Positions 1 to 5,652 of a stretch of DNA of 5,652 nucleotides are shown one piece after another. A program made the translations under genes and the position numbers. Source of the stretch: Rhodospirillaceae bacterium (GTDB taxonomy: Bacteria; Pseudomonadota; Alphaproteobacteria; UBA9219); the NCBI GenBank assembly GCA_003504035.1, contig DOBW01000063.1, positions 4,761 through 10,412 on the forward strand. The letters are read 5' to 3'. Numbering within the stretch: the first letter of the stretch is position 1; every line of letters begins with the position of its first letter. A model generated the notes under the pieces. It searched no databases. It saw only the letters and a program-made list of their open reading frames with translations, and was not told where the DNA came from.

Positions 1-179
1 CAACAAGCCTCCTTAGCTGCAAAACGCTTAGCATAAACGGCTGCTGGCGAAGGTTTTCGCTCCGCCTTGGCCTTTTCCTCAGATGTAAAGACACGAGCGA
101 CAAAACGCTGCCCATGGCGCTTAAGGGTCGTCTCAATGCGCCTGATATCAATTAAATCGCTACCAATACCCAAAATCAT
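1..179 (-). CDS. acpS: Holo-[acyl-carrier-protein] synthase, N-terminal part (cut by window edge)
   Basis: AcpS transfers the 4'-phosphopantetheine arm of coenzyme A to the conserved serine of apo-acyl carrier protein, which activates ACP for fatty-acid synthesis in the cytoplasm. The visible 59 codons begin [16 protein letters not shown], the family's hallmark N-terminus with the Mg-binding aspartate (D8). They reach KRFAAKEA at residues 51-58, the second signature, whose glutamate (E57, matching E58 of the E. coli enzyme) also binds the metal. The family is usually about 120-140 residues, so roughly half is seen and the C-terminal half lies outside the window. The ATG at 179-177 puts the GIGSDL motif at its normal place. 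A weak GGA Shine-Dalgarno lies nine bases upstream. The gene is divergent from mutS across an 84-bp spacer. In many alphaproteobacteria acpS lies near pdxJ, lepB and rnc; none of these is visible here. Confidence 0.95.
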   Translation of the reverse strand, partial: MILGIGSDLIDIRRIETTLKRHGQRFVARVFTSEEKAKAERKPSPAAVYAKRFAAKEAC

Positions 180-263
180 GTAGTTTTTTCCAAAAAAGGT
201 TAGAATTTAAGCTGTTCCATAGCTACGATAGCCCTTCACTCCTTCGCAAGTATAGACCCTAAA
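180..263. promoter_or_regulatory. Divergent acpS/mutS intergenic region
   Basis: These 84 bases separate two divergent start codons, so they must hold the 5' signals of acpS and, unless it is transcribed from elsewhere, of mutS. I see no convincing -35/-10 pair on either strand. TATAGA at 251-256 lies too close to the mutS ATG to be an ordinary -10 with a leader. There are no GANTC sites and no TTAA-N7-TTAA box, in contrast to the spacer downstream of mutS. The assignment rests on gene arrangement, not on motifs. Confidence 0.4.
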
Positions 264-2939
264 ATGACATTACCTCAAATAAAAGACATAAAAACCCCGC
301 CTCCCGAAGAGGCTACAACCCCGCTTATGAGCCAATATTTGACGATCAAGGCGCAACATCCCAATTGCCTGCTTTTTTTCCGTTTGGGCGATTTTTATGA
401 AATGTTCTTTCAAGATGCTGTGACCGCCTCCCACGCGCTTGATATTACACTCACCTCACGCGGACAAATGAATGATCAAAATATCCCCATGTGCGGTGTC
501 CCATTTCACGCTTATGAAGGTTATCTTGTCAAACTGATCCGTAAAGGATTTCACGTTGCCTTGTGTGAACAAACCGAAGCTCCAGCCGAGGCAAAAAAAC
601 GAGGCCCTAAATCCATCGTCTCACGCGAAGTTGTACGGATTGTCACACCGGGAACCGTGACAGAAGAGACTCTTTTAAGCGCACAAGAATCCAATTATTT
701 AGCCTGCGTTGCACAAACAGGCCAAAAGATAGGCTTAGCATGGTTAGATTTAGCCTCTGGGCAACCCTATGCTGAAAAAGTCACAGCAAGCTTTCTCGAC
801 AGTGCCCTCGCCCGCATCAACGCTTCTGAGATTCTTACGGCACAAAAAATCGTAGAAAATATTGACCTTTTCGAAAAGCTCTATTCTTGGCGCGAAAAAT
901 TGACCGTCCAACCCGATGCTCGTTTTGAAAGCAAAAACGCCGAGCGTCTTCTCTTAAAAACTTATGGCGTTGGCGATCTCAGTGCGTTTGGTGATTTTTC
1001 CCGCGCCGAAATTACAGCACTTGGGGGGCTTATAGACTATATCAGCCTTACCCAAAAGAGTGATCTATCCCATCTGAAACCACCGCGCCCACAAAGCTCC
1101 AACAAAGAGCTTGTTATGGATTCCGCAACGCGGCGAAACCTTGAATTAACGCGCACCTTGTCAGGTGAGAAAAAAGGGTCTCTTTTAGCCTCCATCGACC
1201 GCACGACAACCAGCGCGGGAGCACGCCTCCTCGCCTCACATGTGACATCCCCCCTTACAGATGTAGGATTAATCAAACATCGCCTTGAGGCTGTTTCTTT
1301 CTTTGTTTCTAGGAAAAAACATCGCGCTTCTATAATGAGGGAACTTTCCCACACACCAGATTTAGAGCGCGCTTTGGCGCGCCTTTCCCTCGCGCGCGGT
1401 GGGCCACGCGATCTCGCAGCTGTCCGTGATGCACTAGAAAAAGCTGAAACCCTTCGGTCCAAACTTCTCGCCTTTAATGCCGATGAGATTCCCCATGACC
1501 TCGTGGCAGCACGACAAGGACTTGGCGAACACAGCGCCTTACAAGACAAACTAAAACGCGCCTTAAAAGAAAACTTACCGCTTTTGTCTCGCGATGGAGG
1601 TTTCATTGCCCGAGGCTATAGCGGCGGACTGGATGAGCTAACGACACTGCGCGATAACAGCCGCCAGCTGACGGTGAACCTACAACAAAAATATGCAGCC
1701 GCAGCGCAAACACCGAGCCTCAAAATCAAACACAATAAAATGATCGGCTATCACATTCTTGTTTCGCCATCTCATGCTGAAAAATTGTTGGCTCAAAAAG
1801 ATCTTTTCATCCACCGCCAAACACTTGTAAGCGGCGTACGCTTTACAACCGTAGAGCTAAGTGAATTAGAACAAAAAATATCACAAGCCGCTGACAAAGC
1901 TCTATCGCTCGAACTTCAACTCTTCGATAGTCTCGTCAAAGAAATAAGCTCCTATCTTTCCGAATTACGCCATACGGCGGAAAGTCTCGCTGAAATTGAC
2001 GTGGCAACCGCACTAGCCGATCTGGCTGAAGAACAAAATTATTGCAGGCCCGAAATTGACCAGTCTTTAACTTTCAAGATTAAGGATGGCCGCCATCCTG
2101 TTGTTGAACAATTTCTTTCAAAAAAAGCCGATGGAGCACCTTTTATCAGTAATTCCTGCGATTTAGGCTCCAAGCAAAATCTCTGGCTTTTGACAGGTCC
2201 TAATATGGCCGGCAAGTCGACCTTTCTGCGCCAAAACGCCCTCATCGCCATTTTAGCCCAAATGGGAAGTTTTGTTCCAGCCAAAGCAGCCCACATTGGC
2301 ATTATTGACCGGCTCTTCAGCCGCGTAGGTGCTGCCGACGATCTCGCACGCGGACAATCTACCTTTATGGTCGAGATGGTGGAAACGGCCGCCATTTTGA
2401 ATCAAGCCAGCAAAAATTCTCTGGTCATTCTCGATGAAATTGGGCGCGGCACAGCAACTTACGATGGGCTTTCGATCGCCTGGGCGACCATCGAACATCT
2501 CCATGAAGTGAACCATTGCAGAACGATTTTCGCGACCCATTATCACGAACTCACGCAGCTTTCTAAAAAAATGCCGGCCCTTTTCTGCGCTACGATGAAA
2601 ATCAAGGAATGGGAAAAAGAAATTATCTTCCTCCATGAAGTCGCCCCCGGCACTGCCGATCGTTCTTATGGTATTCACGTTGCCCAAATGGCGGGGATAC
2701 CAAAATCTGTCATATCACGCGCTGAAATGGTTCTTCAACAGCTTGAGACAGGCAAAACGGAGGAAAGAAAGACCTCTTTGATCGATAACCTCCCTCTTTT
2801 TAGTTCTATCGTAACAAAAGAGGATGAAAGGAATCATGATTCGCCTATTTTAGAGTCGATTCGGGGCATTAAACCCGATGAAATGACCCCTATGGAAGCC
2901 CTTAAAGCCCTTTATGATCTCAAAGAAAAAATGCCCTAA
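264..2939 (+). CDS. mutS: DNA mismatch repair ATPase MutS, complete
   Basis: MutS binds base mismatches and small loops in newly replicated DNA and, on ATP binding, becomes a sliding clamp that recruits MutL. The 891 residues span the whole family plan. The mismatch-binding domain carries the F-x-E wedge (F44-Y45-E46 in GDFYEMF). The connector, lever/core and clamp domains fill the middle. The C-terminal ABC-type ATPase has Walker A GPNMAGKST (645-653), Walker B LVILDEIGRGT (720-730, catalytic D724/E725) and the switch histidine in ATHYHEL (H759). The tail ends in PDEMTPMEALKALYDLKE, like the C-terminal dimer/tetramer helices of E. coli MutS. The protein is somewhat longer than E. coli MutS (853 aa), mainly at the N-terminus. 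I keep the ATG at 264 because such extensions are common in this class. M22 (MSQYL) is an alternative start, and neither start has a clear Shine-Dalgarno. No frameshift or missing catalytic residue is seen. The 3' end is unusually rich in GANTC sites. Confidence 0.98.
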   Translation: MTLPQIKDIKTPPPEEATTPLMSQYLTIKAQHPNCLLFFRLGDFYEMFFQDAVTASHALDITLTSRGQMNDQNIPMCGVPFHAYEGYLVKLIRKGFHVALCEQTEAPAEAKKRGPKSIVSREVVRIVTPGTVTEETLLSAQESNYLACVAQTGQKIGLAWLDLASGQPYAEKVTASFLDSALARINASEILTAQKIVENIDLFEKLYSWREKLTVQPDARFESKNAERLLLKTYGVGDLSAFGDFSRAEITALGGLIDYISLTQKSDLSHLKPPRPQSSNKELVMDSATRRNLELTRTLSGEKKGSLLASIDRTTTSAGARLLASHVTSPLTDVGLIKHRLEAVSFFVSRKKHRASIMRELSHTPDLERALARLSLARGGPRDLAAVRDALEKAETLRSKLLAFNADEIPHDLVAARQGLGEHSALQDKLKRALKENLPLLSRDGGFIARGYSGGLDELTTLRDNSRQLTVNLQQKYAAAAQTPSLKIKHNKMIGYHILVSPSHAEKLLAQKDLFIHRQTLVSGVRFTTVELSELEQKISQAADKALSLELQLFDSLVKEISSYLSELRHTAESLAEIDVATALADLAEEQNYCRPEIDQSLTFKIKDGRHPVVEQFLSKKADGAPFISNSCDLGSKQNLWLLTGPNMAGKSTFLRQNALIAILAQMGSFVPAKAAHIGIIDRLFSRVGAADDLARGQSTFMVEMVETAAILNQASKNSLVILDEIGRGTATYDGLSIAWATIEHLHEVNHCRTIFATHYHELTQLSKKMPALFCATMKIKEWEKEIIFLHEVAPGTADRSYGIHVAQMAGIPKSVISRAEMVLQQLETGKTEERKTSLIDNLPLFSSIVTKEDERNHDSPILESIRGIKPDEMTPMEALKALYDLKEKMP
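2831..2842. repeat. 12-bp perfect palindrome with two GANTC sites, inside mutS
   Basis: GAATCATGATTC reads the same on both strands and contains GAATC and GATTC, separated by AT. It lies in the codons of the variable linker before the mutS C-terminal tail, where protein constraint is weak. Two more GANTC sites follow immediately (GAGTCGATTC, 2853-2862). It could be a protein-binding site, or simply a result of local codon choice. Confidence 0.6.
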
Positions 2940-2943
2940 AAAG

Positions 2944-2961
2944 AATCGAATCGATTCGATT
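2944..2961. repeat. 18-bp perfect palindrome made of tandem GANTC sites
   Basis: AATCGAATCGATTCGATT is a perfect inverted repeat with no central spacer, beginning four bases after the mutS stop codon. With the preceding G at 2943 it holds three contiguous GANTC pentamers (GAATC, GAATC, GATTC), and the next pentamer (GATTT) misses by one base. As RNA it could form an AT-rich stem of about seven pairs around TCGA. No U-tract follows on the plus strand, so it is not a good intrinsic terminator for mutS. A duplex-DNA role, as a methylation or protein-binding site, fits better. Confidence 0.8.
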
Positions 2962-3105
2962 TAGCATCAAAATTTTCACAAAAATACGCTCTGCCTCAAT
3001 TCTAGAAGAGACTCTTTTCAAACATCCCCAAGCAATGCTGTGAGCCTGTGTAAAAATAAAGGAAAAAGAGTCGCCGAAAGAGGAGGTTAACACTTCCCTT
3101 TCTCA

Positions 3106-3120
3106 TTAACTTCCTGTTAA
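3106..3120 (+). promoter_or_regulatory. Exact CtrA-type binding box
   Basis: TTAACTTCCTGTTAA matches the consensus TTAA-N7-TTAA exactly. This is the site of CtrA, the alphaproteobacterial response regulator that controls cell-cycle, motility and polarity genes. It lies 81 bases before the ATG at 3202. A further half-site, TTAAC, lies at 3087-3091. An exact match of eight fixed bases is expected about once in 65 kb of random sequence, more often in AT-rich DNA. Its position between two plus-strand genes and beside a GANTC cluster makes a real role plausible. Binding is not shown. Confidence 0.55.
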
Positions 3121-3135
3121 ACTCGCGGCGCTAGC
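3106..3135 (+). promoter_or_regulatory. Possible promoter overlapping the CtrA box
   Basis: TTAACT (3106-3111) could serve as a -35, with GCTAGC (3130-3135) as a -10 at an 18-base spacing. GCTA is the start of the -10 motif reported for Caulobacter housekeeping promoters (GCTANAWC), but the later positions match poorly. A CtrA box over the -35 is the usual arrangement for CtrA-activated promoters. Transcription would then begin near 3142, giving a leader of about 60 bases before 3202. This is tentative. Confidence 0.25.
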
Positions 3136-3187
3136 TGAGCTTTGTGCGAGTCGCAACGCCTGCTCTCGTTTGTTTTTGCTTTATATC

Positions 3188-3192
3188 AAAGG
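3188..3192 (+). promoter_or_regulatory. Ribosome binding site supporting the start at 3202
   Basis: AAAGG lies nine bases before the ATG at 3202. A rival signal, GAGG at 3268-3271, lies five bases before the in-frame ATG at 3277, so the start of the coiled-coil gene is not settled by these signals alone. Confidence 0.4.
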
Positions 3193-3201
3193 CTTAAACT
3201 T

Positions 3202-5652
3202 ATGAGAGACATGTTTTGTACATCCAAGCTCTTCTTGCATGCACTTGACCAATTTATCCACGGCTTTGAGGCTCACATGGTTGATCCAACAAAAATATCT
3301 CCTACGCCTGTTCGCACCCTATCCCCTGCTCAGGGTTCTGCTAAGGCAAAACAAGGTGTTAAAAAGAAAATGGCGCCGCTTAAACGGCCCGCCTCGGCAA
3401 CCGCCCCGAAGGCGCAACCTGCGCCTCGCCATGTCATGCGCAAAACCTCGCACAATTATTCAACAACCCCTTTTTGGATGGGCATGCTTCTTTCCATCGC
3501 TTGGGTTGGCACTGTCATTTTCGTGATGATGAACTCTAGCGGCATGACCAGCTTCGCTGGATTACCTTTGACCAACTGGGCCATTGGCATTTCGGCCATT
3601 ATCTCCCCTGTTGCTATGATCTGGATGATTTCTGCCTATCTACAACGTGCTGCTGACGTTCAATCCGTAACAGAACCCCTACGCCGTCAACTTGCGATGA
3701 TTACGGGTGAATCAGGTGCCGCTGAAATTCGCGTACGCCGTTTCAATCAAGCTATCAAAGAGCAGCTTGAGCTTTTGCGCAGCACGAAAAATGTCGGTGA
3801 TGGTGAACTTATGGCTATTATTGAACACATCAATGAACACAAATCCGATCTGGAGCAATTCGAACAACAAAGCCTTTATCAGGTAAAAGAAATTCAAAAC
3901 GTTATCCAACGCAGCATGCAGTACATCGAGAAATTGATGGAAGACAAGTTCACGATGCTGCGCGTTTTAGACAGCAAACTTGTTCAAAGCGGCGACTCCG
4001 TTGCCCAACAAACGGAAGGCATGCGCGATCAAATAGGTGGCCTACTTGAAAACGTTGAATCACACGCCTTGCTTGTTGCTTCATCGGTAGAAACGGCTAT
4101 GAAGAACAGCCAAACACTTGCAGACACCACACACTCACAGGAAGCAAGTCTCATAAGTGCGGCCGAAACGGCATCGACAACGCTGCAAGAACTGTCGAGC
4201 CGTATTGACACAGATATTGCCCATTTTCTCGGGCGCACAGGCCTTGCACGTGAAGAAGCAGAACGGCTTGCCAGCACCCTCGACACACAAACACGATCAC
4301 TTGATGAACTCAGCACACTTATGCCTGCCCGCATCAGTGAAACAGAATCCATTCTACGCGGCGTAGCTGATCGTCTTTATGCCAGCGAGGAACTGGCGAG
4401 AGAACAAGCGACATCGCTCAGCGATAGGCTTTCTGAAAAAACTGACAACCTCCAAGCTTTCCTCGATCGCTTTTCGTCTCGCGTGGGCGAAATCGACACA
4501 GGTCTTCAACAAAGACAAACCGATCTAGATGGTCTTGTTGTTCGCATCAGCGGCGCCAGCAATGACCTCACGCAACAACTTGACTCAAGCCTCTCTGGCC
4601 TTGGAAACCGCGCCGAAACGCTTCTCAGTAATTTTGCAGAAACGAATGATAAGGCGAAGAAGAGCACAGACGAGATTGCCGTACAGCTTTCTGAAACGGC
4701 AGCACGTTATGAAGCCGCAACCCAACATCTTGAAACTGTATCAGATGCAAACAGCGAAAAACTAAAAACCATCTCTGGCGAAGTTAACGAACAAATCTTG
4801 CAGTTTGAAACGCTTCAAAGAGCCTCCGAACGTGCAGGTTCTGTTGTTCAAGAAAAAGCCAGAACAGCTTTGGACAACCTGCAGCAGGTGCTCGAAAAAT
4901 TACTCACCACACGCGATGCTACCCAAAATATCGGCGATGTCCTCACGGAAAAACTCGTCAAAGCAACCAACAGCAACGAGCAAATTATCACCCGCATAAA
5001 CGAAGCTGCCCGCATGAGCGTTCACGCGCTCGGCATTGCAACGGAATCGCTTGGCAAACAAGAAGAAGGCATCACAGAAAAAACACAAGATGCAGAATTG
5101 ACTTTGCGCAACACCATGACGGAATTACAGCAGCAAGCGCAGGGTTCTGAAAAAGCTATGCGCGAACAAAATGAAATGCTGGCAACCCTTTTGCAGGATG
5201 TCCACACGCGTCTGGATAACACAGACAAGCATTTGAAAGAATTTGCTGCAATGGCGGCAGAACCAGTTCAAAAAGCTGTGGCGCAAATCGAGCAAAGCAC
5301 AACACAAGGCCGCGAGTCCATTTCTGAATATGGCAGCGACATGCAAACACATCTCGACCGTCTGCAACAATTCAACACCCACATTAGCAAGATGGGGCTA
5401 GATGTTGGTAAAATGACAAGCGATACACTTGTCTCAATCGAAGATTTGAACAAACGTTTTGAAACTGTTCGTGCCTCACAGGGCGAATCCACACGCATCG
5501 CGCTTGATCAGTTTGATAACATGGCTAAACGTCTCCAGAGCGAAACAGAGAACCTAGGATCAAAGGCAGGCGAAGCCGCCACAGCCTTGCAAGATGCAGC
5601 CACACAAGTCGGTAAGCAAAGCTACATTCTTCAAACTGAATCTGAAGATTCC
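3202..5652 (+). CDS. Large membrane-anchored coiled-coil protein, TipN-like layout (3' end beyond window)
   Basis: The frame is open for 817 codons to the window edge with no stop. Residues about 27-90 are basic and rich in Pro, Ala and Lys (KKKMAPLKRP). Two hydrophobic helices follow, about 91-110 (FWMGMLLSIAWVGTV) and 121-146 (LPLTNWAIGISAII). The remaining ~670 residues are polar and helix-forming, with only three prolines (159, 375, 688) and no Trp or Cys, as expected of a long coiled-coil rod. A cytoplasmic rod anchored in the inner membrane is likely. This layout matches the Caulobacter polarity landmark TipN and related alphaproteobacterial proteins, often annotated as hypothetical or kinesin-like. 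Orthology is inference. I chose the first ATG (3202, AAAGG nine bases upstream). ATG 3277 (MVDPTKISP, GAGG five bases upstream) is a serious alternative that would remove 25 residues. A CtrA-type box and GANTC cluster upstream suggest cell-cycle control. Methyl-accepting proteins share long helices but normally have a periplasmic sensor between their membrane helices, which is absent here. Confidence 0.88.
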   Translation, partial: MRDMFCTSKLFLHALDQFIHGFEAHMVDPTKISPTPVRTLSPAQGSAKAKQGVKKKMAPLKRPASATAPKAQPAPRHVMRKTSHNYSTTPFWMGMLLSIAWVGTVIFVMMNSSGMTSFAGLPLTNWAIGISAIISPVAMIWMISAYLQRAADVQSVTEPLRRQLAMITGESGAAEIRVRRFNQAIKEQLELLRSTKNVGDGELMAIIEHINEHKSDLEQFEQQSLYQVKEIQNVIQRSMQYIEKLMEDKFTMLRVLDSKLVQSGDSVAQQTEGMRDQIGGLLENVESHALLVASSVETAMKNSQTLADTTHSQEASLISAAETASTTLQELSSRIDTDIAHFLGRTGLAREEAERLASTLDTQTRSLDELSTLMPARISETESILRGVADRLYASEELAREQATSLSDRLSEKTDNLQAFLDRFSSRVGEIDTGLQQRQTDLDGLVVRISGASNDLTQQLDSSLSGLGNRAETLLSNFAETNDKAKKSTDEIAVQLSETAARYEAATQHLETVSDANSEKLKTISGEVNEQILQFETLQRASERAGSVVQEKARTALDNLQQVLEKLLTTRDATQNIGDVLTEKLVKATNSNEQIITRINEAARMSVHALGIATESLGKQEEGITEKTQDAELTLRNTMTELQQQAQGSEKAMREQNEMLATLLQDVHTRLDNTDKHLKEFAAMAAEPVQKAVAQIEQSTTQGRESISEYGSDMQTHLDRLQQFNTHISKMGLDVGKMTSDTLVSIEDLNKRFETVRASQGESTRIALDQFDNMAKRLQSETENLGSKAGEAATALQDAATQVGKQSYILQTESEDS
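3254..3262 (+). promoter_or_regulatory. Near-consensus DnaA box
   Basis: TTATCCACG differs from the DnaA box TTATCCACA only at the last base. It lies within the first codons if translation starts at 3202, or 14 bases ahead of the ATG if it starts at 3277. DnaA is also a transcription factor for cell-cycle genes in Caulobacter. A weaker one-mismatch match to TTWTNCACA (ATTTTCACA) lies at 2972-2980. A single nine-base near-match is weak evidence by itself. Confidence 0.25.

Larger units (their letters stand above)
2831..3152. promoter_or_regulatory. Dense cluster of ten GANTC (CcrM-type) sites
   Basis: GANTC starts at 2831, 2838, 2853, 2858, 2943, 2948, 2953, 3010, 3068 and 3148. In alphaproteobacteria the orphan methyltransferase CcrM methylates GANTC, and the methylation state together with GcrA times transcription of cell-cycle genes. 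A random sequence would give about 1.3 sites in 322 bp. By hand count the rest of the window has 16 in about 5.3 kb, with none at 2404-2830 or 3153-3708. The first four sites lie inside the 3' end of mutS and the other six in the spacer. The motif count is direct observation. Methylation and a regulatory role are inferred. Confidence 0.55.
2940..3201. other. Spacer between mutS and the coiled-coil gene; no coding sequence seen
   Basis: No credible open frame, tRNA or other structured RNA gene is apparent on either strand of these 262 bases. The stretch holds the 18-bp palindrome near its left end and GANTC sites at 3010, 3068 and 3148. It also holds a Shine-Dalgarno-like AGGAGG (3081-3086) with no usable start behind it, a TTAAC half-site (3087-3091), and the CtrA-type box (3106-3120). 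It is long for the gap between two genes on the same strand, which supports a separate promoter for the downstream gene. No clear rho-independent terminator for mutS was found. Confidence 0.7.

Noticed and set aside
200..220. Six-codon minus-strand mini-ORF (MEQLKF) upstream of acpS as a leader peptide
   Set aside because: Too short to support, with no attenuator-like hairpins or codon run that would suggest translational control.
1037..1606. 189-codon minus-strand open frame inside mutS
   Set aside because: Its Arg/Ser-rich composition is typical of the antisense of a GC-rich coding stretch, and mutS is intact and clearly coding here.
2944..2961. The 18-bp palindrome as a rho-independent terminator of mutS
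   Set aside because: The stem is AT-rich, has no natural loop and is not followed by a U-tract on the plus strand. A T-run follows only in the minus-strand reading, where no gene leads into it.
3081..3086. Strong Shine-Dalgarno-like AGGAGG as the ribosome site of a small gene
   Set aside because: No ATG, GTG or TTG lies at a suitable distance behind it, and no open frame starts there. It may be chance or part of the regulatory region.
3239..3526. 95-codon plus-strand frame overlapping the start of the coiled-coil gene
   Set aside because: It is out of frame with the much longer open frame from 3202, is extremely Arg-rich, has no family features and no clear ribosome site. It is a shadow of the real gene.
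4029..5498. Several minus-strand and alternate-frame ORFs across the coiled-coil gene
   Set aside because: All are short, Ser/Arg/Cys-rich antisense or frame-shifted shadows. The plus frame from 3202 is uninterrupted and has coherent protein features.
3202..5652. Coiled-coil gene as a methyl-accepting chemotaxis protein
   Set aside because: The two membrane helices are separated by only about ten residues, leaving no sensor domain, and the conserved signalling-tip motif is not seen in the visible part.

Overview
The window looks like part of an alphaproteobacterial chromosome of moderate GC. The MutS sequence has the alphaproteobacterial style of N-terminal domain. The DNA also carries signals typical of the class: many GANTC sites (the CcrM methylation target) and an exact CtrA-type box, TTAA-N7-TTAA. 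I cannot name the genus.

Layout. (1) 1-179, minus strand: the first 59 codons of acpS, the holo-[acyl-carrier-protein] synthase, cut by the window edge. (2) 180-263: an 84-bp divergent spacer. (3) 264-2939, plus strand: a complete, intact mutS (891 aa), the mismatch-recognition ATPase of DNA mismatch repair. (4) 2940-3201: a 262-bp non-coding spacer rich in signals. It has an 18-bp perfect palindrome built from tandem GANTC sites, further GANTC sites, an exact CtrA-type box and a possible promoter. (5) 3202-5652 (edge), plus strand: a long open frame of 817 codons in the window with no stop. It encodes a basic, Pro/Ala/Lys-rich N-terminus, two transmembrane helices, and then about 670 residues of nearly proline-free, helix-forming sequence with no Trp or Cys.

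The first two genes are ordinary housekeeping genes (lipid and cofactor metabolism, DNA repair) with no sign that they act together. The main interest is the junction between mutS and the large membrane-anchored coiled-coil gene. Ten GANTC sites lie in 322 bp (2831-3152), against 16 in the remaining ~5.3 kb by hand count. Next to them are the CtrA box and a near-consensus DnaA box. This combination suggests that the coiled-coil gene is cell-cycle controlled. Its layout (N-terminal pair of membrane helices plus a very long cytoplasmic coiled coil) resembles polarity landmark proteins such as Caulobacter TipN. That functional link is inference; orthology cannot be shown from this window.
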